Source: Clostridia bacterium
Lineage (GTDB): Bacteria > Bacillota > Clostridia > Christensenellales > Aristaeellaceae
Length of the DNA: 62,358 bases
Assembly (NCBI GenBank): GCA_017512805.1
Contig: JAFWES010000016.1
Span: 1 to 62,358, forward strand
Direction: 5' to 3'
The notes under the pieces were generated by a model. That model was given only the letters and a program-made list of their open reading frames with translations, made no database searches and was not told the DNA's origin. Position 1 is the stretch's first letter; every line of letters begins with the position of its first letter. Made by a program: the position numbers and the translations under genes. This document shows positions 35,354 through 43,256 of this stretch, in pieces.

Positions 35354-36130
35354 TTGTCGGAGGGACCCTTTGTACGGTGCCTGATGGTGGAAACCGGCGA
35401 GGAAGCGGCTGTGCTGCGGCTGCTGAGGGTAATGAATCTGGGCCGGGGGATTTACCCGCAGCGGGTTCGGGTGCGGAAAATCCGCGGCGTATGGCGGAAG
35501 GATCATATGCGCCTGCTGCCGGGATATGTTTTTTTGTTTCAGAATGAGGATATTCCCGTCTGGACGATCCAGCACGTGGAGCATGTGCTGAAAGTCCTGC
35601 GCTATGACCGGGAGCCGGAGGGATATCTGCGGGGGAATGACCTGGCGTTTGCCCAGATGATCCGGGAGCTGGACGGGAAGCTGGATGTTCTCGGGGCGGT
35701 GGATGAGGAAGGATTCATCCGCATCACGGATACGCTGCTGAAAAAGCTCCACGGGGAAGTGATTTCCGTGGACAAGGGGAAGCATCTGGTGAAAATCCGG
35801 GTGACGCTGGTGGGGCAGGAACGGATTATCTATCTGAATTACCAGCTGCTGGACGGGGAGGGGAAGCCTCTGGATCCGGTGACGGAAATGCTGGATGACG
35901 AGGAGGACGAGTGGCTGACTGCCTGGACCCCGGATTTCTCGGAGGACCTGGCGGCCCGCCTGGACGGCGAAGCCGATGGGGACGGAAACGCCGGGCCCGA
36001 GGGATACTGGGAGGGCCTGAACAGCGAGGAGACCCGCTGGTGGAAGGAAAACGGATCTATGCCGGCGGATGAAACGGCGGATGAGATACTGACAGCGGAC
36101 CAGAACACGGAGGGGGAAGAGGCAAGATGA
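35354..36130 (+). CDS. NusG-family specialised elongation factor (LoaP/RfaH-like)
   Basis: 258 residues from TTG 35354 (GGAG just upstream). Residues 1-110 fit the NGN domain (VRCLMVETGEEAAVLRLL, then RKDHMRLLPGYVFLFQNE). Residues 140-175 fit a KOW domain (LHGEVISVDKGKHLVKIRV). An acidic tail of about 70 residues follows, longer than in NusG. Such paralogues modify RNA polymerase so that it reads through terminators in particular operons. Its stop overlaps the start of the sugar ABC ATPase gene (ATGA at 36127-36130), so it is translationally coupled to that operon. I infer that it may act on this operon or the neighbouring ones. Confidence 0.82.
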   Translation: MSEGPFVRCLMVETGEEAAVLRLLRVMNLGRGIYPQRVRVRKIRGVWRKDHMRLLPGYVFLFQNEDIPVWTIQHVEHVLKVLRYDREPEGYLRGNDLAFAQMIRELDGKLDVLGAVDEEGFIRITDTLLKKLHGEVISVDKGKHLVKIRVTLVGQERIIYLNYQLLDGEGKPLDPVTEMLDDEEDEWLTAWTPDFSEDLAARLDGEADGDGNAGPEGYWEGLNSEETRWWKENGSMPADETADEILTADQNTEGEEAR

Positions 36131-37212
36131 AAGTCGTATTGGAAAACCTGACCAAGCGCTTTGCGTCCCGACAGGAGAAGGGCAAGGACGTCATTGCCGT
36201 GAACCGTTTCAATTTTGAGATTCCCGACGGGCAGCTGGTTGGCCTGCTGGGGCCCAGCGGGTGCGGAAAAAGCACCACGCTGAATCTGATCAGCGGGCTG
36301 GAGACCCCCTCGGAGGGGCGGATTTTCTTTGGCGACAGGGACGTCACCGATTTGCCGCCGGAGGAGAGGGGAGTAGGGCTGGTGTTCCAGAACTATGCTC
36401 TGTATCCGCATCTGACGGTGGAGGAGAACATCATCTTTCCCCTGCAGAATTTGAAGGGCCGGCAGAAGATGACCAAGGACGCCATGCACAGGAAGGCGCT
36501 GGAGGTGGCTAAACTGGTGCAGATCGACCAGCTGATGGAGCGCAAGCCCAAAGAGCTTTCCGGCGGCCAGCAGCAGCGGGTGGCCATCGCCCGGGCCCTG
36601 GTGAAGATCCCCAACGTGCTGCTGCTGGACGAACCGCTGAGCAATCTGGACGCCCGGCTGCGGCTCCAGACCCGGGAGGAGCTGCGCCGCATCCAGCGGG
36701 ACACGGGGGTGACCACCATTTTCGTGACACATGACCAGGAAGAAGCCATGAGCATTTCCGACCTGATCATCGTCATGAAGGACGGGGTGGTGAACCAGAT
36801 CGGCAAACCGCAGGAAGTGTACGACGATCCGGTCAATCTCTTCGTCGCCCAGTTTCTGGGAACGCCGGCCATCAACGTGCTGGAGGGGGAGATCAAAGAC
36901 GGAAGGCTGTATATCGGCAGCGAAGCCGTCCTGGAGATGGCGGGGAAACGGAACGGCCCCGTCTGGGTCGGGATTCGGCCGGAGGGCTTCATTCTGGACG
37001 AAAACGGCTCCTTCACCTGCGAGAAGGAGCGGGTGGAGGTGATGGGACGGGACGTCAGCGTGGTCTGTACCCATCCGAAGATGACCGGGCGGAATCTGCG
37101 GGCCATTATTCCGGCGGAAAACCGGACGGACGCCGCTTCGAAAACCGTCCGCTTCTCTCTGAAACCGTACAAGGTGCATGTGTTCGACCGGGAGAGTGAG
37201 GCGCGGCTATGA
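36127..37212 (+). CDS. Carbohydrate ABC transporter ATP-binding protein (UgpC/MsmX type)
   Basis: 361 residues. Walker A GPSGCGKST near residue 44, Q-loop VFQNYALYPHL, signature LSGGQQQRVAIARAL, Walker B VLLLDEPLSNLD and H-loop FVTHDQEEAM are all intact. A C-terminal regulatory TOBE-like domain (GIRPEGFIL) follows. It powers the importer encoded immediately downstream. Because MsmX-type ATPases are often shared, it may also serve the ATPase-less importer at 1919-6235. Overlaps both neighbours by 4 bases. Confidence 0.95.
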   Translation: MKVVLENLTKRFASRQEKGKDVIAVNRFNFEIPDGQLVGLLGPSGCGKSTTLNLISGLETPSEGRIFFGDRDVTDLPPEERGVGLVFQNYALYPHLTVEENIIFPLQNLKGRQKMTKDAMHRKALEVAKLVQIDQLMERKPKELSGGQQQRVAIARALVKIPNVLLLDEPLSNLDARLRLQTREELRRIQRDTGVTTIFVTHDQEEAMSISDLIIVMKDGVVNQIGKPQEVYDDPVNLFVAQFLGTPAINVLEGEIKDGRLYIGSEAVLEMAGKRNGPVWVGIRPEGFILDENGSFTCEKERVEVMGRDVSVVCTHPKMTGRNLRAIIPAENRTDAASKTVRFSLKPYKVHVFDRESEARL

Positions 37213-38105
37213 AAAAGAAAAACAATCTGAAGGCGTGGCTGTACCTGCTGCCGGCCATCCTGTTTCTGGCGGTCTTCATGATCTATCCGCTGATTGACGT
37301 GTGCGTGTACTCCCTGGAGGAGAACTACTCCTTTGCCAGCGGCACCTCCAGCGGGATCGGCCTGGCCAATTTCCGCTACGTGCTCAGCGACCCGTACTTC
37401 GTGCAGGCCCTGAAGAACACCTTCCTGATCGTGATCATCACCGTGCCCGTGAGCACGGGGGTTTCCCTGCTGATCAGCCTCGGGCTTTCCTCCATCAAAA
37501 AGCTGCAGCAGGCGTTCCAGACCATTTACTTCCTGCCCTATGTGACCAATACGCTGGCGGTGGGCCTGGTGTTCATGATCCTTTTTCAGGATAAGGAGCG
37601 GGCCCGGGGACTGGTGAATCAGCTGATCGTATGGCTGGGGGGAACCGGGGTGGACTTCATCGGAGGCCCCTACTGGGCGAAGATGTTCGTCATGTGCTTC
37701 TACACTGTGTGGGTGGTGATGCCGTTCAAGATCCTGATCATGACCAGCGCCCTGGCCTCCGTGAACCAGGATTACTACAAGGCGGCGAAGGTGGACGGAG
37801 CGTCTTCTTTCCGCATCTTCCGCAAGATTACGCTGCCCATGATTTCTTCCACGGTCTTTTATCTGATCATCACCGGCTTCATCGGGGCCTTCAAGGCGTA
37901 CAGCGATGAGGTGGCGCTTTTCGGCACCAACCTGAACGCGGCGGGAATGAATACCATCGTGGGCTATGTGTACGATATGCTGTATGGATCCAGTGGCGGC
38001 TATCCCTCCTACGCGGCGGCGGCGGCCCTGATCCTCTTTGCCATCGTCTTCACCATCACCTATATTAACCTGACGGTCAGCCGCAGGACCGTCCAGTATG
38101 TGTAA
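37209..38105 (+). CDS. Carbohydrate ABC transporter permease (MalF/UgpA type)
   Basis: 298 residues with six membrane segments. EAA loop near residues 190-215 (YYKAAKVDGASSFRIFRKITLPMI). The start overlaps the ATPase stop. It forms the channel with the 38118 product. Confidence 0.95.
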   Translation: MKKKNNLKAWLYLLPAILFLAVFMIYPLIDVCVYSLEENYSFASGTSSGIGLANFRYVLSDPYFVQALKNTFLIVIITVPVSTGVSLLISLGLSSIKKLQQAFQTIYFLPYVTNTLAVGLVFMILFQDKERARGLVNQLIVWLGGTGVDFIGGPYWAKMFVMCFYTVWVVMPFKILIMTSALASVNQDYYKAAKVDGASSFRIFRKITLPMISSTVFYLIITGFIGAFKAYSDEVALFGTNLNAAGMNTIVGYVYDMLYGSSGGYPSYAAAAALILFAIVFTITYINLTVSRRTVQYV

Positions 38106-38117
38106 GGGGGCGAGGGC

Positions 38118-38963
38118 GTGAACGTGGAAAAGAAAAACAGCCGGATCGGCCGGGTGCTGATTTATCTGTTCCTGGTGATCTGGGCGATCCTGGTGCTCTT
38201 TCCCTTTTACTGGATGCTGCTGACCAGCGTTAAAACCCAGGCGGCCTTCAACAGCGAGACCGTCCCTCAATTCTGGACCCCGCATCCCACCGTTGAGAAC
38301 TACCTGAGCGCCTTTACCACCGTGCCGCTGGGACGGTATTTCCTCAACACCGTGATTTTCACCGTGGCCACCACCGGGCTCATGATGCTGGTCATCGTTC
38401 CGGCGGCCTTTGCCTTTGCCAGGCTGGAGTTCAAGGGGAAAAACGCGGTGTTCGCGCTGTTCCTGAGCCTGATGATGATTCCCACGGAGCTGGTCATCAT
38501 CACCAATTACGTCACCATCGTCAGCTGGAATATGCGCAATACCTTCGCGGGCCTGATTCTCCCCTCTGTCACCAGCATCTTCTATATCTACCTGCTGAAG
38601 GAAAACTTTGAAGCCATTCCGGACGAACTGTACAAAGCGGCGAAGGTGGACGGCACCAGCGATCTGAAGTACCTGCTGAAGGTCATGATTCCCATTGCCC
38701 AGCCCACCATCGTCACCATTATCATCCTGAAGGTGATCGAATGCTGGAACAGCTACGTGTGGCCGCGCCTGATCACCTATGACCAGAACTATTTCCTGGT
38801 CTCCAACGGCATTCAGCAGATCCGTGAAAGCGGCTTCGGCCGGGAAAACACCCCCGCCATGATGGCGGCGGTGGTGGTGATCAGTGTGCCGCTGATCGTG
38901 CTGTTCCTGATCTTCCGGAAGAAGATCATGGCAGGGGTTTCGAGAGGAGGGACCAAGGGATGA
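38118..38963 (+). CDS. Carbohydrate ABC transporter permease (MalG/UgpE type)
   Basis: 281 residues from GTG 38118, with GGGGCGAGGG just upstream. Six membrane segments; EAA loop LYKAAKVDGTSDLKYLLKVM near residues 173-192. Its end overlaps the binding-protein start by 4 bases. Confidence 0.95.
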   Translation: MNVEKKNSRIGRVLIYLFLVIWAILVLFPFYWMLLTSVKTQAAFNSETVPQFWTPHPTVENYLSAFTTVPLGRYFLNTVIFTVATTGLMMLVIVPAAFAFARLEFKGKNAVFALFLSLMMIPTELVIITNYVTIVSWNMRNTFAGLILPSVTSIFYIYLLKENFEAIPDELYKAAKVDGTSDLKYLLKVMIPIAQPTIVTIIILKVIECWNSYVWPRLITYDQNYFLVSNGIQQIRESGFGRENTPAMMAAVVVISVPLIVLFLIFRKKIMAGVSRGGTKG

Positions 38964-40570
38964 GGAAGAGAATCGCGCAGTGCCTGGCGCTGATCCTGTG
39001 CCTGGCCGGGCTGACCGGCTGCCACAGCCAGGTCAACCGGAACAGCTTTACCCTCCCGGAAAGCTTCGACGAGACCACGCCGGTGGAGATCGTCTTCTGG
39101 GCGAAAAACGATACGAACCAGACCCAGACGGACATCTACAAAAAGGCCATGGCGGACTTTCACGCCCTGTATCCCAATATCACGGTAACCATGCGCCTGT
39201 ATACCGACTATAACAGCATCTATCGGGATGTGCTGACCAATATTTCCACCGATACCACGCCCAATGTCTGCATCACCTACCCGGACCATATCGCCACCTA
39301 TCTGGAGGGAAACAACGTGGTGGTGGCCCTGGACGACCTGATGGAGGATCCGGTCTTCGGGCTGGGGGGAAGCGGCGTGAAATTCGACGCCCCGAAGAAG
39401 GACGAGATCGTGCCGGAGTTCCTGCGCGAAGGGGTCATCAGCGGCAAGCAGTACGCCCTTCCCTACATGCGCTCCACGGAAGCGGTGTACATCAACCAGG
39501 ATCTGCTGGAGAAGCTGGGATATGAAGTGCCCGACATCCTGACCTGGGACTTTATCTGGGAAGTGTCCGAGAAGGCCATGGAGAAGGACGAGGCGGGGAA
39601 CTTTGCCGTCAACGGACAGAACACCCTGATTCCCTTTATCTACAAGAGCACCGACAATATGATGATCTCCATGCTCCGGCAGCTGGACGCGGGGTATTCC
39701 ACCGACGGGGGGGAGATCCTGATCTTTAATGACCAGACCCGGGCCATCCTGGAGGAGATCTACGTCCACGCCAAGAGCCGGGCCTTCTCCACCTTTGGCA
39801 TCAGCAGCTACCCCGGGAACTTCCTGAATGCCGGACAGTGCATTTTTGCCATTGATTCCACCGCCGGAGCCACCTGGATGGGATCGGAAGCGCCCCTTCT
39901 GGATATCCATAAGGAGCAGGTGGTGTCCTTCCGGACGGCGGTGCGCCCCATTCCCCAATACGATCCGGAGCACCCGAAGATGATCAGCCAGGGGCCCAGC
40001 GTGTGCATTTTTTCCAAGGAGGATAACCAGCAGGTGCTGGCCAGCTGGCTTTTCGTGCAGTATCTTCTGACCAACGGGGTGCAGATCGCCTACAGCGGCA
40101 CGGAAGGGTACCTTCCCGTGACCCTGAAAGCCATGGAAAGCCCGGAATATCAGGATTACCTGAGCCGCAAGGGCGATGACAACCAGGAGCATTATGACGT
40201 CAAGATCGAGGCCAGCGAGCTGCTGATGAACCATATGCAGGATACCTTCGTGACCCCTGTGTTCAACGGCAGCACCGATCTGCGGCAGGCGGCGGGGCAG
40301 ATGATCGAGGAAACCGCCAAGGGCGCCCGGCGCAAGAAGGAAATGAACGATGCGTTCATCGAGGACCTGTATCGGGACATGACCAGCCTGTATCACCTGG
40401 ATCAGATCAGGCATGCCGATTCCGATGAAGCGACGGACGGAGCCCAAACGGCGCAGGCCCCCCTGCCTCAGGAATCCAAAGCGCTGCTGGTGGCGATCGT
40501 GATCATCTGGATCCTGATCGGCGCCTACCGCCTCCGGGAAAACCGAAAGGAAAAGAAGCTGAACCGGTAA
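38960..40570 (+). CDS. Solute-binding lipoprotein with an additional C-terminal membrane helix
   Basis: 536 residues. The lipobox LAGLTGC gives a lipid-anchored N-terminus. The mature part is a family 1 sugar-binding protein (VEIVFWAKNDTNQ, then FHALYPNITVTMRLY and GKQYALPYMRSTEAVYIN). Unusually, after the binding domain a hydrophobic helix (about residues 507-525: ALLVAIVIIWILIGAYRL) is followed by a basic tail RENRKEKKLNR. This suggests a second, transmembrane anchor with the C-terminus in the cytosol. It is the last gene of the nusG-like/ABC operon. Confidence 0.92.
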   Translation: MRKRIAQCLALILCLAGLTGCHSQVNRNSFTLPESFDETTPVEIVFWAKNDTNQTQTDIYKKAMADFHALYPNITVTMRLYTDYNSIYRDVLTNISTDTTPNVCITYPDHIATYLEGNNVVVALDDLMEDPVFGLGGSGVKFDAPKKDEIVPEFLREGVISGKQYALPYMRSTEAVYINQDLLEKLGYEVPDILTWDFIWEVSEKAMEKDEAGNFAVNGQNTLIPFIYKSTDNMMISMLRQLDAGYSTDGGEILIFNDQTRAILEEIYVHAKSRAFSTFGISSYPGNFLNAGQCIFAIDSTAGATWMGSEAPLLDIHKEQVVSFRTAVRPIPQYDPEHPKMISQGPSVCIFSKEDNQQVLASWLFVQYLLTNGVQIAYSGTEGYLPVTLKAMESPEYQDYLSRKGDDNQEHYDVKIEASELLMNHMQDTFVTPVFNGSTDLRQAAGQMIEETAKGARRKKEMNDAFIEDLYRDMTSLYHLDQIRHADSDEATDGAQTAQAPLPQESKALLVAIVIIWILIGAYRLRENRKEKKLNR

Positions 40571-40616
40571 GACGGGAACCATTCCGATTTTCGCTTGGTT
40601 TTTTTCTGTATTATGC

Positions 40617-40645
40617 TTGCAATTCCGAACGAAAATGGCGATACT
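40617..40645 (+). promoter_or_regulatory. Likely serC-serA promoter
   Basis: TTGCAA (40617-40622), 17-base spacer, GATACT (40640-40645). The leader of about 95 nt contains a GGGGG/CCCCC hairpin near 40700. It is too short for a T-box. Confidence 0.5.
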
Positions 40646-40745
40646 ATACGGGAATGTTCCGGAAAGGTCCGGTGGGGCTCCGGGACAAAAGAGTGCCGTT
40701 CGGGGGAAAAGGCCCCCGGGCGAAAGAACGAGGAGGATTTGAAAG

Positions 40746-41822
40746 ATGGATCGCGTATACAATTTTTCTCCGGGACCTTCCCAGCTGCCGCTGCCGGTGC
40801 TGGAAAAGGCGCAAAAGGATCTGCTGACGTACGGCAATACCGGAATGTCTGTGATGGAGATGAGCCATCGCAGCAAAATGTATACCGATATCTATGATCA
40901 GGCCGTGGCGGATCTGAAGGATCTGATGGCCATTCCGGAGGACTATGAGGTCGTGTTCCTGCAGGGTGGGGCGACCCAGCAGTTTTCCGCGATTCCGCTG
41001 AACCTGATGGTCAACGGAAAGGCGGATTATATCGATTCCGGCAACTTCGCCCATCTGGCGGCGGAGGAGGGCAAGCGCTACGGCGAAGTGCACGTGGTGG
41101 CTTCCAGCCGGGAAGACAACTATACCTATGTGCCGGACGTGAAGGGCCTGGCGCTGACCGAAGGGGCGGATTATCTGCATATCACGCAGAATAACACCAT
41201 TTACGGGACCCGGTTTGTTGAGCTGCCGGAAAGCGCCGCTCCGCTGGTGTGCGACGCCAGCAGCATGATTCTGTCCGAGGTGATGGACGTATCGAAGTAC
41301 GGCGTGATCTACGCCGGCGCCCAGAAGAACATCGGGCCCAGCGGCCTGTGCGTCCTGATCGTCCGGAAGGATCTGGCGGGGCACGCGATGGACATCTGCC
41401 CCAAGCTGCTGAACTGGCAGGTGCAGATTGACAAGGGCAGCATGTATAACACGCCCAATACCTGGGGCATCTACGTGGCCGGGCTGACCTTCCAGTGGCT
41501 GAAGGAGCAGGGCGGCGTGGCGGCCATGGAAAAGATCAATATCGAGAAGGCGGCGCTGCTGTACGATTTCCTGGATAACAGCAAGCTGTTCAAGCCCACG
41601 GCCCAGGCGAAGTATCGGTCCCGGATGAACGTGACCTTCGTCACCGGCGACGCGGAGAAGGACGCGGCCTTTGTTAAGGCGGCGGCGGCCCAGGGGCTGG
41701 TGAACCTGAAGGGGCACCGGACAGTGGGCGGCATGCGGGCCAGCATCTACAACGCCATGTCCGTCGAAGGCGTCCGGAAGCTGGTGGCCTTTATGAAGGA
41801 TTTCGAAGCGCAGAACGCCTGA
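40746..41822 (+). CDS. serC: Phosphoserine aminotransferase
   Basis: 358 residues, the normal length. It begins MDRVYNFSPGPSQLPLPVL and contains FLQGGATQQFSAIPLNL near 75. The PLP-lysine region is YAGAQKNIGPSG near 197. AGGAGG precedes the ATG. It converts 3-phosphohydroxypyruvate and glutamate to phosphoserine in serine synthesis. The next gene, serA, makes its substrate. Confidence 0.97.
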   Translation: MDRVYNFSPGPSQLPLPVLEKAQKDLLTYGNTGMSVMEMSHRSKMYTDIYDQAVADLKDLMAIPEDYEVVFLQGGATQQFSAIPLNLMVNGKADYIDSGNFAHLAAEEGKRYGEVHVVASSREDNYTYVPDVKGLALTEGADYLHITQNNTIYGTRFVELPESAAPLVCDASSMILSEVMDVSKYGVIYAGAQKNIGPSGLCVLIVRKDLAGHAMDICPKLLNWQVQIDKGSMYNTPNTWGIYVAGLTFQWLKEQGGVAAMEKINIEKAALLYDFLDNSKLFKPTAQAKYRSRMNVTFVTGDAEKDAAFVKAAAAQGLVNLKGHRTVGGMRASIYNAMSVEGVRKLVAFMKDFEAQNA

Positions 41823-41903
41823 CCGGGTCGGAAACGCGCCTTCGCCGGGGCCCCGGTGGAGGCGCCCGTTATCCCGGGGGCTGGAAAGAAGAAAGGAACA
41901 AAG

Positions 41904-43070
41904 ATGTACAAGATTCAAACCCTGAACGCCATTTCGGATGTGATCCATACCCAGTTGAACGATCAGTATGCCATCAGCAAGGAAGAAACCGCGCCGGACG
42001 CGATTCTGGTTCGCTCCGCGGCGATGCATGATATGACCTTTGGGCCGGAGCTGCTGGCCATCGGCCGGGCGGGCGCCGGCGTGAACAACATTCCCATCGA
42101 CCGCTGCTCCAAAGAGGGCATCGTGGTGTTTAATACCCCCGGCGCCAATGCCAACGCGGTGGCGGAGCTGGTGATTGCGGGCCTGCTGATGAGCGGGCGG
42201 AACATTGCCGGCGGCATCGCCTGGGCCCAGACCCTGAAAGGGAAAGGCGCCGAGGTGGGCAAGCTGGTGGAAAAGGGCAAGAGCCAGTTCGTCGGTCCGG
42301 AAATGCGGGGCAAAACCCTGGGGGTCATCGGCCTGGGCGCCATCGGCGCGCTGGTGGCCAACGCGGCAAGCCGGGGCCTGGGCATGAATGTGATGGGCTA
42401 CGATCCCTTCATCTCCGTGGAAAGCGCCTGGAGCCTGAGCACCTCCGTGCATCGGGCGGGCTCCGTGGACGAAGTCATTGCGCAGGGGGATTACCTGACC
42501 TTCCATATCCCGCTGAATGACCAGACCCGGGGCTCCATCAACGCCGAGATGATCGGCAAGATGAAGGACGGAGCCGGCATCCTAAACTTCAGCCGGGGCG
42601 AGCTGGCGGATACCGCCGCCGTGAAGGACGCGCTGGCCAGCGGGAAGCTGAGCAGCTACGTGACCGACTTCCCCAGCGATGACATTATCGGCGTGGAGAA
42701 GGTCGTGACGATTCCGCACCTGGGCGCCAGCACCCCCGAGAGCGAGGAGAACTGCGCGCGGATGGCGGCGGGCGAAATCCGGGATTATCTGGAATTCGGC
42801 AGCATTCACAACAGCGTCAATTTCCCCGAGCTGCAGCTGAATCAGCCGGAAGCGGCCCGTGTGCTGGTGCTGCATGAGAACATTCCCAACATGATCAGCT
42901 CCATTTCCGCCGTGGCGGCGCAGGAGGGGATCAACATTGAGAACCTGGTGAACAAGAGCAGGAAGGACAACGCCGTGACCGTCATGGACATGGCCAGCCT
43001 GCCTTCCCAGGCGGCGTTGGCGGCGTTGGAGAAGATCCCTGGAATCATCCGGATTCGGGCGTTTGGATAA
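41904..43070 (+). CDS. serA: D-3-phosphoglycerate dehydrogenase
   Basis: 388 residues from ATG 41904 (AAAGGAAC upstream). The NAD-binding Rossmann motif is LGVIGLGAIGALVANAA near 145. The catalytic Arg lies in FSRGELAD and the His in IPHLGAST. The C-terminal 75 residues form an ACT domain (VLVLHENIPNMISSISAV) that usually mediates serine feedback. The loop before the His reads YVTDFPSDD rather than the common DVFxxEP, so the acidic residue of the charge relay is not in its usual sequence context. It is the second gene of the serC-serA operon. Confidence 0.95.
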   Translation: MYKIQTLNAISDVIHTQLNDQYAISKEETAPDAILVRSAAMHDMTFGPELLAIGRAGAGVNNIPIDRCSKEGIVVFNTPGANANAVAELVIAGLLMSGRNIAGGIAWAQTLKGKGAEVGKLVEKGKSQFVGPEMRGKTLGVIGLGAIGALVANAASRGLGMNVMGYDPFISVESAWSLSTSVHRAGSVDEVIAQGDYLTFHIPLNDQTRGSINAEMIGKMKDGAGILNFSRGELADTAAVKDALASGKLSSYVTDFPSDDIIGVEKVVTIPHLGASTPESEENCARMAAGEIRDYLEFGSIHNSVNFPELQLNQPEAARVLVLHENIPNMISSISAVAAQEGINIENLVNKSRKDNAVTVMDMASLPSQAALAALEKIPGIIRIRAFG

Positions 43071-43122
43071 CTGGTTTGCCGCGCAGGCGGTGAAATTGGA
43101 AACCCTGAACCTCAATCAAAAC

Positions 43123-43158
43123 AAGCCCAGTGGCCATATGGCCGCCGGGCTTGCTGCG
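43123..43158 (+). terminator. Probable serA terminator
   Basis: AAGCCC (43123-43128) pairs with GGGCTT (43147-43152) around an inner GGCCATATGGCC palindrome. The T-tract is weak. Confidence 0.6.
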
Positions 43159-43193
43159 TTTCACAGGGGAAGCGTCACGTACCGTCAGGAAGA

Positions 43194-43221
43194 ATCGCGG
43201 CGGCAAAACGCCTGCCGCGAT
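43194..43221 (-). terminator. Terminator of the 43257 DUF4214 gene
   Basis: The arms ATCGCGGCGGC (43194-43204) and CGCCTGCCGCGAT (43209-43221) form a GC-rich hairpin with an AAAA loop, just past the minus-strand stop. The other two DUF4214 genes end in similar hairpins. Confidence 0.6.
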
Positions 43222-43256
43222 CCCTTTCAGTCCTAAACCGGCCGGGGCTCAGCGCG

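Noticed and set aside
40646-40745. Serine T-box upstream of serC
   Set aside because: The leader is under 100 nt and lacks the T-box sequence and specifier stem.
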